From Agromyces marinus (GTDB taxonomy: Bacteria > Actinomycetota > Actinomycetes > Actinomycetales > Microbacteriaceae): a stretch of 64,000 bases of DNA. The translations under genes and the position numbers were made by a program. This document shows positions 17,767 through 25,412 of this stretch, one piece after another. Positions within the stretch are counted from its first letter, which is position 1, and each line of letters starts with the position of its first letter. The stretch lies in contig NZ_CP087879.1 in the NCBI RefSeq assembly GCF_021442325.1, positions 372,001 through 436,000 on the forward strand. The letters are read 5' to 3'. Below the pieces are notes generated by a model. The model did not search any database and had not been told where the DNA came from. It worked only from the letters and a program-made list of their open reading frames with translations.

Positions 17767-18893
17767 CCTCGATGACCGCGCTGCCGCAACCGCCCGAGTT
17801 CCACCCGGCCGACGCATACCGGCTCGAACCGCCGCGGAATCCGCGCCCGATCGTGATCATCGGCACGGGCGGGATCGTGAAGGACGCCCACCTGCCGGCA
17901 TACCGGAAGGCCGGGTACCCGGTCTGGGGCCTCGTGAACCGCACCGTCGCCCGTGCCAGGGCGCTCGCCGACGAGTACGGCATCGAGCACGTGTTCGGAG
18001 CCGTCGCCGACGCCGTCGCGGCAGCGCCCGCCGACGCCGTGTACGACATCGCGCTCATGCCGGAGCAGTACCTCGAGACCCTCGAACAGCTGCCCGACGG
18101 CGCAGCCGTACTGATCCAGAAGCCCCTCGGCCAGACCTACGAACAGGGCGTCGCACTGCGCGACCTCTGCCACCGCAAGGGCCTCGTCGCAGCCGTGAAC
18201 ACGCAGCTGCGGTTCGCCCCGTACGTCGCCGAGGCGCGCCGCCTGATCGCCGACGGCGCGATCGGCGAACTGATCGACCTCGAGATCCGCGTGTCGGTGG
18301 ACACGCCGTGGCACCTGTTCCCGCACGTGTTCGGGCTGGAACGCCTCGAGATCAACATGCACTCGGTGCACTACGTCGACCTGATCCGCTCGTTCCTCGG
18401 CGACCCCGACTCGGTGAGCGCCGTCACGACGAGGCACCCCATGAAGACGGATGTCGCGAACACGCGCACGCTCATCCTGATGCGCTACCGCGACCGACCG
18501 ATCCGCGTGACCGTGAGCACGAACCACGACCACGCATACGGGCCCGAGCACGAGGAGAGCTTCATCAAGTGGGAGGGCACCAAGGGCGCGATCCGCGCAC
18601 AGATGGGCCTGCTGCTGGACTACCCGGTCGGCGGGCCCGACGGGCTCGAAGTGGCCCTGCTCGCCGAGAAGGAGCGCGGCTGGGTGCCCGTGCCGTTCGA
18701 GGGCTCGTGGTTCCCCGATGCGTTCATCGGGTCGATGGGCGCCGTCCAGCGGTTCGTCGAAGGATCGGTGCAGAGCCTCCCGACTGCCGTCGACGACGTG
18801 CTGCACACGATGGCGGTCGTCGAAGCCGCGTACGAGTCCGAGGAGCGCGAGGGCGTGGCGCTCCGGGTGAGCGAGGCAGCGCTCCGGGCGTAG
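17763..18893 (+). CDS. Gfo/Idh/MocA family NAD(P)-dependent oxidoreductase
   Basis: The 376-residue product starts at ATG 17763, overlapping the permease stop; ATG 17772 is a possible alternative. An N-terminal Rossmann fold is visible (VIIGTGGIVKDAHLPAYRKAG), followed by the EKP-like active-site block IQKPLGQ (normally EKP), with HSVHYVDLIRSFLG in the C-terminal domain carrying a likely catalytic His/Asp. These enzymes oxidise sugars, inositols or sugar acids with NAD(P). Cotranscription with the importer suggests it acts on the imported substrate or an early intermediate. Confidence 0.9.
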   Translation: MTSMTALPQPPEFHPADAYRLEPPRNPRPIVIIGTGGIVKDAHLPAYRKAGYPVWGLVNRTVARARALADEYGIEHVFGAVADAVAAAPADAVYDIALMPEQYLETLEQLPDGAAVLIQKPLGQTYEQGVALRDLCHRKGLVAAVNTQLRFAPYVAEARRLIADGAIGELIDLEIRVSVDTPWHLFPHVFGLERLEINMHSVHYVDLIRSFLGDPDSVSAVTTRHPMKTDVANTRTLILMRYRDRPIRVTVSTNHDHAYGPEHEESFIKWEGTKGAIRAQMGLLLDYPVGGPDGLEVALLAEKERGWVPVPFEGSWFPDAFIGSMGAVQRFVEGSVQSLPTAVDDVLHTMAVVEAAYESEEREGVALRVSEAALRA

Positions 18894-18903
18894 CGTGGAG
18901 CCC

Positions 18904-19725
18904 ATGACCGACACCGCCGCCGCAGCGGCATCCGCCGACCTGCTCGCGACCGCACGGCGCATCGCGCTCGCCGTCTCCGCGACCGCGCTGGAGCAGCGCC
19001 GTCGCGGGGTGAGCGTCGCGGCGACGAAGTCCACCCCGATCGACATCGTCACCGCCGTCGACCGCGACACCGAGGAACGCATCCGCGCGATGATCCTCGA
19101 CGCGCGCCCCGACGACGGGATCTTCGGCGAGGAGGAGGACGTGCATGTCGGCACGAGCGGCCTCAACTGGGTGGTCGATCCCATCGACGGCACGGTCAAC
19201 CTGCTCTACGACATCCCGGCGTGGTCGGTGAGCATCGCCGTCGTCGACGGTCCGCCCGACCCGGAGCACTGGAACGCGATCGCCGGGGTCGTGGTCAACC
19301 CCGTGTCGGGCGAGGTGTACGAGGCGAGCCTCGGCGGAGGGGCGCGGCTCGGCGACCGCGAGCTCCGGATCGACCAGGACGTGGCGCTCGACCGCGCCCT
19401 CGTCGCGACCGGCTTCGCCTACTCGCTGGAGCGGCGGCGCAGCCAGGCCGACGTGCTCATGCACGTGCTGCCGCGGATCCGCGACCTGCGTCGCATCGGA
19501 TCGGCCGCGCTCGACCTGGGTGCGGTCGCGGCCGGCAGGCTCGACGCGTTCTACGAGACCGGCCTCAACCCCTGGGACCACGCCGCCGGCGGACTGATCG
19601 TGCGCGAAGCGGGCGGCCGGGTCGGCGGGCTCCGCGGTGAGCACGAGAGCGATCGGATGCTGGTGGCCGCCGCGGCATCCGTCTTCGACCAACTCACCGA
19701 GGTGCTCGAGGGGGCGGGCGCCTGA
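18904..19725 (+). CDS. inositol monophosphatase family protein
   Basis: The 273-residue product starts at ATG 18904, with GGAG at 18897-18900. The metal-binding motifs of the Li-sensitive phosphatase family are intact: GEEED (first Glu), WVVDPIDGTVN (DxIDGT) and NPWDHAAGGLIVREAGG near the C-terminus. The protein is cytosolic and Mg-dependent, removing phosphate from inositol-, sugar- or nucleotide-type substrates. It is the last gene of the importer operon, so the locus may handle a phosphorylated or cyclitol-like compound. The exact substrate is not shown by sequence. Confidence 0.92.
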   Translation: MTDTAAAAASADLLATARRIALAVSATALEQRRRGVSVAATKSTPIDIVTAVDRDTEERIRAMILDARPDDGIFGEEEDVHVGTSGLNWVVDPIDGTVNLLYDIPAWSVSIAVVDGPPDPEHWNAIAGVVVNPVSGEVYEASLGGGARLGDRELRIDQDVALDRALVATGFAYSLERRRSQADVLMHVLPRIRDLRRIGSAALDLGAVAAGRLDAFYETGLNPWDHAAGGLIVREAGGRVGGLRGEHESDRMLVAAAASVFDQLTEVLEGAGA

Positions 19726-19774
19726 ACCGTTCGGGCACGCCGCGCGGGCGTGGCGATCGGGCGCCCGAACGGTT
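19725..19774. terminator. stem-loop between the importer operon and the M23 gene
   Basis: AACCGTTCGGGC (19725-19736) pairs perfectly with GCCCGAACGGTT (19763-19774). A smaller hairpin (ACGCC...GGCGT) sits inside the loop. It begins at the last base of the stop codon. A third related segment, CCGAACCGT, follows at about 19783, so an alternative pairing is possible. Termination is the simplest role. Confidence 0.5.
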
Positions 19775-19853
19775 ACGCTTTACCGAACCGTGACCGACGG
19801 CACCGCCCGCGATCACCCCGTCCCGTCTCCTCCGAACGAGCGAAAGCCCCCAC

Positions 19854-22160
19854 GTGCCCGAGTCCCCCCTCGTGCCCGACCACTCAGCGCCAGGCACCTC
19901 AGACCGATTGCGGTCCGAATGGCCGCTGACGCGCCGCGAACTCAGGGAACGCTCGTCAGCGCACGCGGCATCACCCGCGTCGCCTTCCGCTCCGGCCGGG
20001 CCGGTCGACCGTCGGGTCGACGACTCGGCCGTCGGCATCTCCGGGCGTAGTTCGTTCGAGCACCTGCTGCCCTCGCGGCCGGCCCAGCCCGGCGAAGCGG
20101 AGCGGATCGGCGGCATCGCCGCCTCCCAGCCTGACTGGCGGGCCGCGGCCGGTGCCGTGCAGCAGGCCCCGCCTCCGGCGCCGGCGACGGATGCCGCGGG
20201 GCAGCAGCGTCCACGCGGGCGTCGACAGGCCACGGGGGAGGGCCAGGGCGCGCCGGCGCCGAGCCAGGCGTTCCGACCGAGCGCCGGGTCGTCCGCCCAG
20301 GCGCCGGCCCAGGCGGTCCAGCCGGCCCGGGATGCCCAGGCGGCCCAGCCGGCTCAGCCGGCTCAGGGCGCCCAGCCGACTCAGGCGGCTCAGGCGAGCC
20401 GGGCACCGCAACGCGCGCCGACGCGCGCCGACGCGCGCACGGGGCGGCGCGCCGCGGCCGGACCCGTCGATGGTCCCGGCGCGGGGCCCGTCGCGCCCGC
20501 CGCTCGCTCGCATGTCGCACCGCATGCGGCGACCTCGAGCACGTCGCCGGCGCAGTGGCCGCAGATCTCGCCCGCCGGAGCACCGACCGCAGACTGGACC
20601 CCGCGACGCTCGGCTGCGCGCGGCGGGCACGGGCGACCCGAGCAGCCGGCTTCGGACGGGCAGCAGGGGCGACAGCTCCCATCGGAGCAGCACGGGCAGA
20701 CGCCGACCGCTCGCCCGACGCATTCCGAGCAGCGGCTCGAACGCCCGCAGACGCGCCGACCCGAGTCGCGCGCCGGAGCGGAGCAGTCCGTGGGTCCGGA
20801 GCAGTCGGCGCGTCCTGCGCAGACCGCGCGTCCGGCGAACCCCGCGCGTCCTGAAAGCCCCGCGCGTCCGGCGAACCCCGTGCGTCCGGAGCACCCGGCC
20901 GCCGCGTCCCGCGCCCGCAACCACGCCGCGCCGGGCGCACCGGCGGTACCTCCGGCGCGTGCGCTCCGGCCGGAGGCCGCGGGTGCCCGTCCTGTCGAGC
21001 CTCGGCTCGCGGAGACCCGGTCGGCGGAGACCCGGTCGGCGGAGACCCGGCCGGCGGAGGCCCGGTCGTCAGCCGCGCGCCCCGGGGAGGCCCGGCCCGC
21101 GAATGCTCGAGCAGCGGACGCCTCGGCCGTCGGCGCCCGTCCTGCGGGTGCTCACCCCGCGGAGACGGCATCGGGCCGTCCGACGCACGACCACGACCTC
21201 GACCGCCTGCTCGGATTCGGCGGCGACGCCGCACCCCGTGCGATGCGCGACCTCGGCGCCGCGGTTCCGCCCGCGGGCATGCCTGGCGGCCACTCAGCAG
21301 AACCCGCGCCCGAGGTCGAGGCCGGAGCCGCGGCATCCGCTCTTCGAACCCTTCCGGTCGGGCGCCGCACGACCGTCGCCCGGCCCGCCCCGCAGCCGTC
21401 CGGGCCGGACGGCCCGTTCGCCCAGCGCCCGCCGCGTCGGACCGCCCGCAGCCAAGGCGCACGGCGGCTCGCCGGTGTGGTCTCGATGGCGTTCGTCGCG
21501 ATGCTCGCGCTCGCCACGTCGGTCCCCTCGCTGTCGTTGCTGACGCCGGAGGAGGTGCAGGCGATGGCGCTCGCGCAGGCGGCGACGAGCACGCTCAAGG
21601 ACGGCCAGCGCGTCGACATCTCCGGCAACGCGCTCGCGGCCGGCGTCGGTCGCGAGGACTACCAGGCGCAGACCATCGAGGAGTACGCGCAGGCTGCGGG
21701 CATCCGCGCCGAGGCGACGTTCACGAACAACCCCCTCGGCACGATCCAGTGGCCGTTCGCGGTCGGCGTCCACATCGGCGACCGATTCGGCTACCGCGAT
21801 TGCGCGGGGTGCTCGTCGAACCACCGCGGGCAGGACTTCAACCCGGGGCTCGGCGCGCAGATCCAGGCGATCGCCGACGGCGTCGTGGTCGAGTCGACGG
21901 ATGCCGGCGGGTCGCTCGGCGTCGTCACGATGATCGACCACGTGATCGACGGGCAGACCGTCACGAGCGTGTACGCGCACATGGAGTACGACTCGCGCCG
22001 GTTCGGCGTCGGCGAGGTCGTCGAGGTCGGCGATGTCGTCGGCACGACGGGCAACACGGGCATGTCGACCGGGCCGCACCTCCACTTCGAGATCCGCATC
22101 GGCGGGGTCGACGGCGAGTGGGTCGACCCGCTCGAGTGGCTCTGGGCGAACACGAACTGA
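19854..22160 (+). CDS. M23 family metallopeptidase with very long disordered N-terminal region
   Basis: The 768-residue product starts at GTG 19854. Residues 1 to about 535 are rich in Ala, Pro, Arg, Gln and Glu, with short repeats (AQPAQ, ARPANP, SAETR), and are predicted disordered and cytoplasmic. One membrane segment (LAGVVSMAFVAMLALATSVP) follows. The C-terminal 140 residues form a lysostaphin-type M23 domain with zinc motifs HRGQDF and HLHFE, ending in VDPLEWLWAN. The enzyme would cut peptidoglycan cross-bridges outside the membrane, or act as an inactive regulator, though the zinc ligands appear intact. The long cytosolic tail is unusual for the family. A start nearer the membrane segment is possible but no better ribosome site was seen. 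Confidence 0.85.
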   Translation: MPESPLVPDHSAPGTSDRLRSEWPLTRRELRERSSAHAASPASPSAPAGPVDRRVDDSAVGISGRSSFEHLLPSRPAQPGEAERIGGIAASQPDWRAAAGAVQQAPPPAPATDAAGQQRPRGRRQATGEGQGAPAPSQAFRPSAGSSAQAPAQAVQPARDAQAAQPAQPAQGAQPTQAAQASRAPQRAPTRADARTGRRAAAGPVDGPGAGPVAPAARSHVAPHAATSSTSPAQWPQISPAGAPTADWTPRRSAARGGHGRPEQPASDGQQGRQLPSEQHGQTPTARPTHSEQRLERPQTRRPESRAGAEQSVGPEQSARPAQTARPANPARPESPARPANPVRPEHPAAASRARNHAAPGAPAVPPARALRPEAAGARPVEPRLAETRSAETRSAETRPAEARSSAARPGEARPANARAADASAVGARPAGAHPAETASGRPTHDHDLDRLLGFGGDAAPRAMRDLGAAVPPAGMPGGHSAEPAPEVEAGAAASALRTLPVGRRTTVARPAPQPSGPDGPFAQRPPRRTARSQGARRLAGVVSMAFVAMLALATSVPSLSLLTPEEVQAMALAQAATSTLKDGQRVDISGNALAAGVGREDYQAQTIEEYAQAAGIRAEATFTNNPLGTIQWPFAVGVHIGDRFGYRDCAGCSSNHRGQDFNPGLGAQIQAIADGVVVESTDAGGSLGVVTMIDHVIDGQTVTSVYAHMEYDSRRFGVGEVVEVGDVVGTTGNTGMSTGPHLHFEIRIGGVDGEWVDPLEWLWANTN
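21009..21068 (+). repeat. four tandem 15-bp units within the M23 gene
   Basis: Four consecutive 15-bp units of GCGGAGACCCGGTCG, the last two with single changes, encode the repeated AETRS/AETRP pentapeptide in the disordered region. The unit length keeps the reading frame, so copy number could vary without disrupting the gene. Confidence 0.85.
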
Positions 22161-22232
22161 AGCCCGGGCGCCGCTGCGCTCGCCCTGCCCGCCCTCCCTG
22201 CTGCCTGCGCCCGCTCGGGCGCCGCCAGAAAC

Positions 22233-22288
22233 GCATGAGATTCCGGCAGATGCCCGCCTGAGCGGGGGCATCGCGCAGAATCTCATGC
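22233..22288. repeat. 56-nt palindromic repeat, copy A
   Basis: This is an imperfect palindrome with arms GCATGAGATTCCG and AGAATCTCATGC and an inner GATGCCCGC/GCGGGgGCATC stem. Copies of exactly the same length occur at 23267-23322 and 40180-40235. It lies between the M23 gene and the DUF559 gene. The remainder of 22161-22363 shows no gene. Confidence 0.85.
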
Positions 22289-22363
22289 ATTCCGACTCGC
22301 GAGGTTGTCCACAACTCGGGCCCGGGTCGCCCGAGCGGGCCCGGCGCGCGCCACACTCGACGG

Positions 22364-23272
22364 ATGTCACCCGTTCTGCAGCGACTCCGGTCCCACGGCG
22401 GCATCCTCTCCGCCGCACGGCTGAGCGAACTCGGCTGCTCGGTCAGTGACATCCGGGAGGCGGTGCGCGCGGGCGCCGTCATGCGGATCCGCAACGGATG
22501 GTTCGCGCTCCCGGGCGCCGAGCCCGACTCGGTCCGGGCGGTCCGCGTGGGCGGCACCGCGACGGCGGCCACGGTGGCCCGGATGCACCGGCTCTGGATG
22601 CACGACGACGACCGACTGCACGTGCGGGTGCGCTACTCGACCGGGCGGCTCGCATCGCCGGCCGATCGGCGGACGACGCTCGATCGGGAGTCGCACCGAG
22701 TGTGCGTGCACTACAGCCGGCGCGGCGGACTGGATCGTGCGCGCGACCCGCTCACGACGGCGATCGCGGAGATGTTCTCCTGCGCGCCGGCCGACGACGT
22801 GCTGGCGACGGTCGATTCCGCGTTGGAGTGCGGCGAACTGCAGATGGGGCACATCGGGCTGATCCGGGAGCACCTGCCGAGGTCGCGCCGAACCCTCCTC
22901 GACCGTGTCGATCCGGATGCCCAGTCGGGGCTGGAGACCCGGGTCCGCCTGCTCCTTCGGGCCAGACGGATTCCGCATCGATCGCAGGCCCGGATCGCGG
23001 GCGCCGGCAACGTGGACCTCCTCGTCGGCGATCGCCTCGTGATCGAGGTCGACGGTCGGTCCTTCCACACGGGCGCTGCGTTCGAGAACGACCGGCGCCG
23101 CGACTTCGAACTCGTCATGCGCGGATACCTGGTGCTGCGCCTGAGCTACCGGCAGGTGATCGACGAGTGGCATCGGACGAAGGCCGGAATCCTCGAGCTC
23201 GTCGCGCGGGGCGAGCACCGCTGGTCTGGACGGGGTCCGCACGAACCGACCCTGCTTCTGCAGAACGCATGA
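22364..23272 (+). CDS. AbiEi-type/DUF559 domain protein
   Basis: The 302-residue product has an N-terminal winged-helix AbiEi_4-like region (GGILSAARLSELGCSVSDIREAV) followed by a C-terminal DUF559 domain, a Vsr-like PD-(D/E)XK nuclease fold. Its core is visible as NVDLLVGDRLVIEVDG, then SFHTGAAFENDRRRD and LRLSYRQVI. Many Microbacteriaceae carry several such genes; their biological role is not established, and the antitoxin-like name comes from weak similarity. The stop codon lies inside palindrome copy B, and copy A lies 75 bp upstream of the start, so the gene is bracketed by two related repeats. Confidence 0.85.
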   Translation: MSPVLQRLRSHGGILSAARLSELGCSVSDIREAVRAGAVMRIRNGWFALPGAEPDSVRAVRVGGTATAATVARMHRLWMHDDDRLHVRVRYSTGRLASPADRRTTLDRESHRVCVHYSRRGGLDRARDPLTTAIAEMFSCAPADDVLATVDSALECGELQMGHIGLIREHLPRSRRTLLDRVDPDAQSGLETRVRLLLRARRIPHRSQARIAGAGNVDLLVGDRLVIEVDGRSFHTGAAFENDRRRDFELVMRGYLVLRLSYRQVIDEWHRTKAGILELVARGEHRWSGRGPHEPTLLLQNA

Positions 23273-23322
23273 GATTCCGCCCGATGGGTCCCGTACGGGC
23301 CGCATCGTGCGGATTCTCATGC
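23267..23322. repeat. 56-nt palindromic repeat, copy B
   Basis: The arms GCATGAGATTCCG and CGGATTCTCATGC match copies A and C, while the middle differs. It overlaps the last codon and stop of the DUF559 gene (TGA at 23270-23272) and sits between convergent genes. It could also act as a bidirectional terminator. Confidence 0.85.
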
Positions 23323-23396
23323 ACGAGCGCAGTGCGGGAGCGGATGCCGGGGGCAGACGCCGCGCGACGGGGGAGCGGATGCCGCGCAGGCGCGCG

Positions 23397-25160
23397 CTAC
23401 GCCTCGAGCCAGACCGTGGTGTCGGCCGGGAGCTGCGCGCCGTCGAGCTCGTCGCTCGCGAGGATGACGCGTCCGGCGGGCAGGGGCACGGCCTCCGAGC
23501 CCGTGTTCGCGACGACCACGACGGTTCCGTTGCGCAACGCGAGCACGCCGTCGCCGCCGCCGCCGCCGTCACCCCCGACCCCGTCGAGCCACTCGACCGA
23601 CCCGCTCGCGAGCGAGCGCGAGCGCCGCTCGGCGAGCACCCGCCGGTACAGCTCGAGCGTCGAACCGGCGACCCCGCGCTGACGGTCGCGCGCGAGTTCG
23701 GACCACCCCGCGGGTTGCGGCAACCACGAGGCATCCGTCGGGCCGAAGCCGTACGACGGCGCGTCGGCCTCCCAGGGCAGCGGCACGCGGCATCCGTCGC
23801 GGCCGTACCGTTCGCCTTCGGTGCGGAACCAGGTCGGATCCTGGCGGGCCTCGTCGGGCAGGTGGATGGCCTCGGGCAGGCCGAGCTCCTCGCCCTGATA
23901 GAGGTAGGCCGACCCGGGCAGGGCGAGCATGAGAGCGGATGCCGCGCGGGCGCGCCGCAGCCCGAGCACGGGGTCGGGCAGCCCGGGACTCTTCGGCCCG
24001 ATTCCGTGGCCCTGGAGGCTGTCGGCGCCGAGCGCGAGGCGCGAGGCGTGCCGGATGACGTCGTGGTTGGAGAGCACCCAGGTCGACGGGGCGCCGACCG
24101 CGCCGAACGCGGCGAGCGAGTCGTCGATGACCGAGCGCAGTGCCGCGGCATCCCACTCGGTTCCGAGGTAGGCGAAGTTGAACGCCTGGTGCATCTCGTC
24201 GGGGCGGACCCACTGTGCGACGCGGGGGAGCGGGTCGACCCAGGCCTCCGCGGCGAGGATGCGCTCGCCGTCGTACTCGTCGAGGAGTCGCCGCCAGTCG
24301 CGGTAGATCTCGTGGACGCCGTCCTGGCCCCAGTACGGTGCGGTCTCGGGAAGGCCATGCTCGTCCTCGGCTTCCGCGACCGCGACCGCGACCGCGCCGG
24401 CGGCCGTCGCGCTCGCTCCCCCGCTCGCGCCGATCGCCGAGACGGCCTCGGCGTGCTGCGCGCCCCCGCCCATGGAGCCGGCCTCGGCGGGCGGGGTGTA
24501 GTCGGGCAGGCCGTCGGCCTTGATGAGGCCGTGGGCGACGTCGACGCGGAATCCGTCGACGCCGCGGTCGAGCCAGAATCGGAGGATGCGGCGGAACTCC
24601 TCGCGGACTTCCTCGTTCGTCCAGTCGAAATCGGGCTGCGAGCTGTCGAAGATGTGCAGGTACCACTGGCCGGGGGTGCCGTCGGGCTCGGTCACCCGAG
24701 TCCACATCGATCCGCCGAAGACCGATTCCCAGTTGTTGGGCGGGATGTCGCCGTTCGGGCCGGCGCCGTCGCGGAAGACGTAGCGCGCGCGTTCGGGGCT
24801 TCCGGGGGCGGCGGCCAGGGCCTGCTGGAACCACGGATGCCGGTCACTGGAGTGGTTGGGGACGAGGTCGACGATGACCCGCAGCGCGAGCCGGTGCGCT
24901 TCGGCGAGCATGTCGTCGAAGTCGGCGAGTGTGCCGAAGGCGGGGTCGACGTCGCAGTAGTCGGCGACGTCGTAGCCGGCGTCCTTCTGGGGCGAGGTGT
25001 AGAACGGCGAGAGCCAGATCGCGTCGATGCCGAGATCGGCGAGCTCGGGCAGGCGCGAGCGGATGCCGGCGAGATCGCCCATGCCGTCGCCGTTCGCGTC
25101 GGCGAACGAGCGGGGGTAGATCTGGTAGATCGCGGCGGTGCGCCACCATTCGGATGCCAT
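23397..25160 (-). CDS. alpha-glucosidase, GH13 family (oligo-1,6-glucosidase/maltase type)
   Basis: The 587-residue GH13 enzyme has nucleophile D207 (GFRVDVAH), acid/base E305 (LAAEAWV) and stabiliser D367 (LSNHDV), plus the N-terminal IYQIYPRSFADANGDGMGDL signature and VIVDLVPNHSS. It has no signal peptide, so it should cleave imported malto- or isomalto-oligosaccharides in the cytosol. An unusual Ala/Gly-rich insertion (residues about 228-268) lies in the segment after the nucleophile strand, and a short Gly-rich run (GGDGGGGGDG) sits near the C-terminus. It is divergent from the MalEFG-like importer with shared LacI-type operators, implying coordinated control. Confidence 0.93.
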   Translation of the reverse strand: MASEWWRTAAIYQIYPRSFADANGDGMGDLAGIRSRLPELADLGIDAIWLSPFYTSPQKDAGYDVADYCDVDPAFGTLADFDDMLAEAHRLALRVIVDLVPNHSSDRHPWFQQALAAAPGSPERARYVFRDGAGPNGDIPPNNWESVFGGSMWTRVTEPDGTPGQWYLHIFDSSQPDFDWTNEEVREEFRRILRFWLDRGVDGFRVDVAHGLIKADGLPDYTPPAEAGSMGGGAQHAEAVSAIGASGGASATAAGAVAVAVAEAEDEHGLPETAPYWGQDGVHEIYRDWRRLLDEYDGERILAAEAWVDPLPRVAQWVRPDEMHQAFNFAYLGTEWDAAALRSVIDDSLAAFGAVGAPSTWVLSNHDVIRHASRLALGADSLQGHGIGPKSPGLPDPVLGLRRARAASALMLALPGSAYLYQGEELGLPEAIHLPDEARQDPTWFRTEGERYGRDGCRVPLPWEADAPSYGFGPTDASWLPQPAGWSELARDRQRGVAGSTLELYRRVLAERRSRSLASGSVEWLDGVGGDGGGGGDGVLALRNGTVVVVANTGSEAVPLPAGRVILASDELDGAQLPADTTVWLEA

Positions 25161-25189
25161 GCGGAAACCCTAAGCCAATCTCAGCTTCG

Positions 25190-25203
25190 TGGAAGCGTTT
25201 GCA
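25190..25203. promoter_or_regulatory. LacI-family operator 1 of the maltose-type divergon
   Basis: TGGAAGCGTTTGCA fits the LacI/CcpA-type consensus TGnAAnCGnTTnCA at every fixed position. It lies 30 bp upstream of the alpha-glucosidase start codon, placing it to control the minus-strand gene. Confidence 0.75.
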
Positions 25204-25258
25204 GTCGGAAACGTCAGAATGGACCTTAGCAGCCTCGTCTCGATCGTGTAACGCTGAG

Positions 25259-25301
25259 TTGCCAGCAGGGCGTTGAGCAGGTATACCTGTAATCGCTTGC
25301 A
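25259..25301 (+). promoter_or_regulatory. importer promoter with LacI-family operator 2
   Basis: TTGCCA (25259-25264), a 17-bp spacer and TATACC (25282-25287) form a promoter. TGTAATCGCTTGCA (25288-25301) directly follows the -10 and again fits TGnAAnCGnTTnCA exactly. A repressor here would sit at the transcription start. The motif differs from the TCAAACGTTTGA sites at 6-14 kb, so a different LacI protein is expected. The rest of 25161-25412 holds no gene. Confidence 0.75.
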
Positions 25302-25412
25302 ATCCATGCGGGCGAACTCCACACACGGAAGAACGGCCTTTCGAGCGAGGTGCATGAGCACCCCACCACGGCGAAGGCGCCGGATTCACGCACACTTGAG
25401 AAGGGCACACCG

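Noticed and set aside
19942..21462. Long Arg/Pro-rich frames on both strands opposite the M23 gene's disordered region
   Set aside because: The plus-strand M23 frame runs uninterrupted into a membrane helix and peptidase domain, while the alternatives have no domain; low-complexity GC-rich DNA is open in many frames.
22233..23322. Repeats as a small CRISPR array
   Set aside because: There are only two copies about 1 kb apart with a gene between them, they are themselves palindromic, and there are no cas genes.
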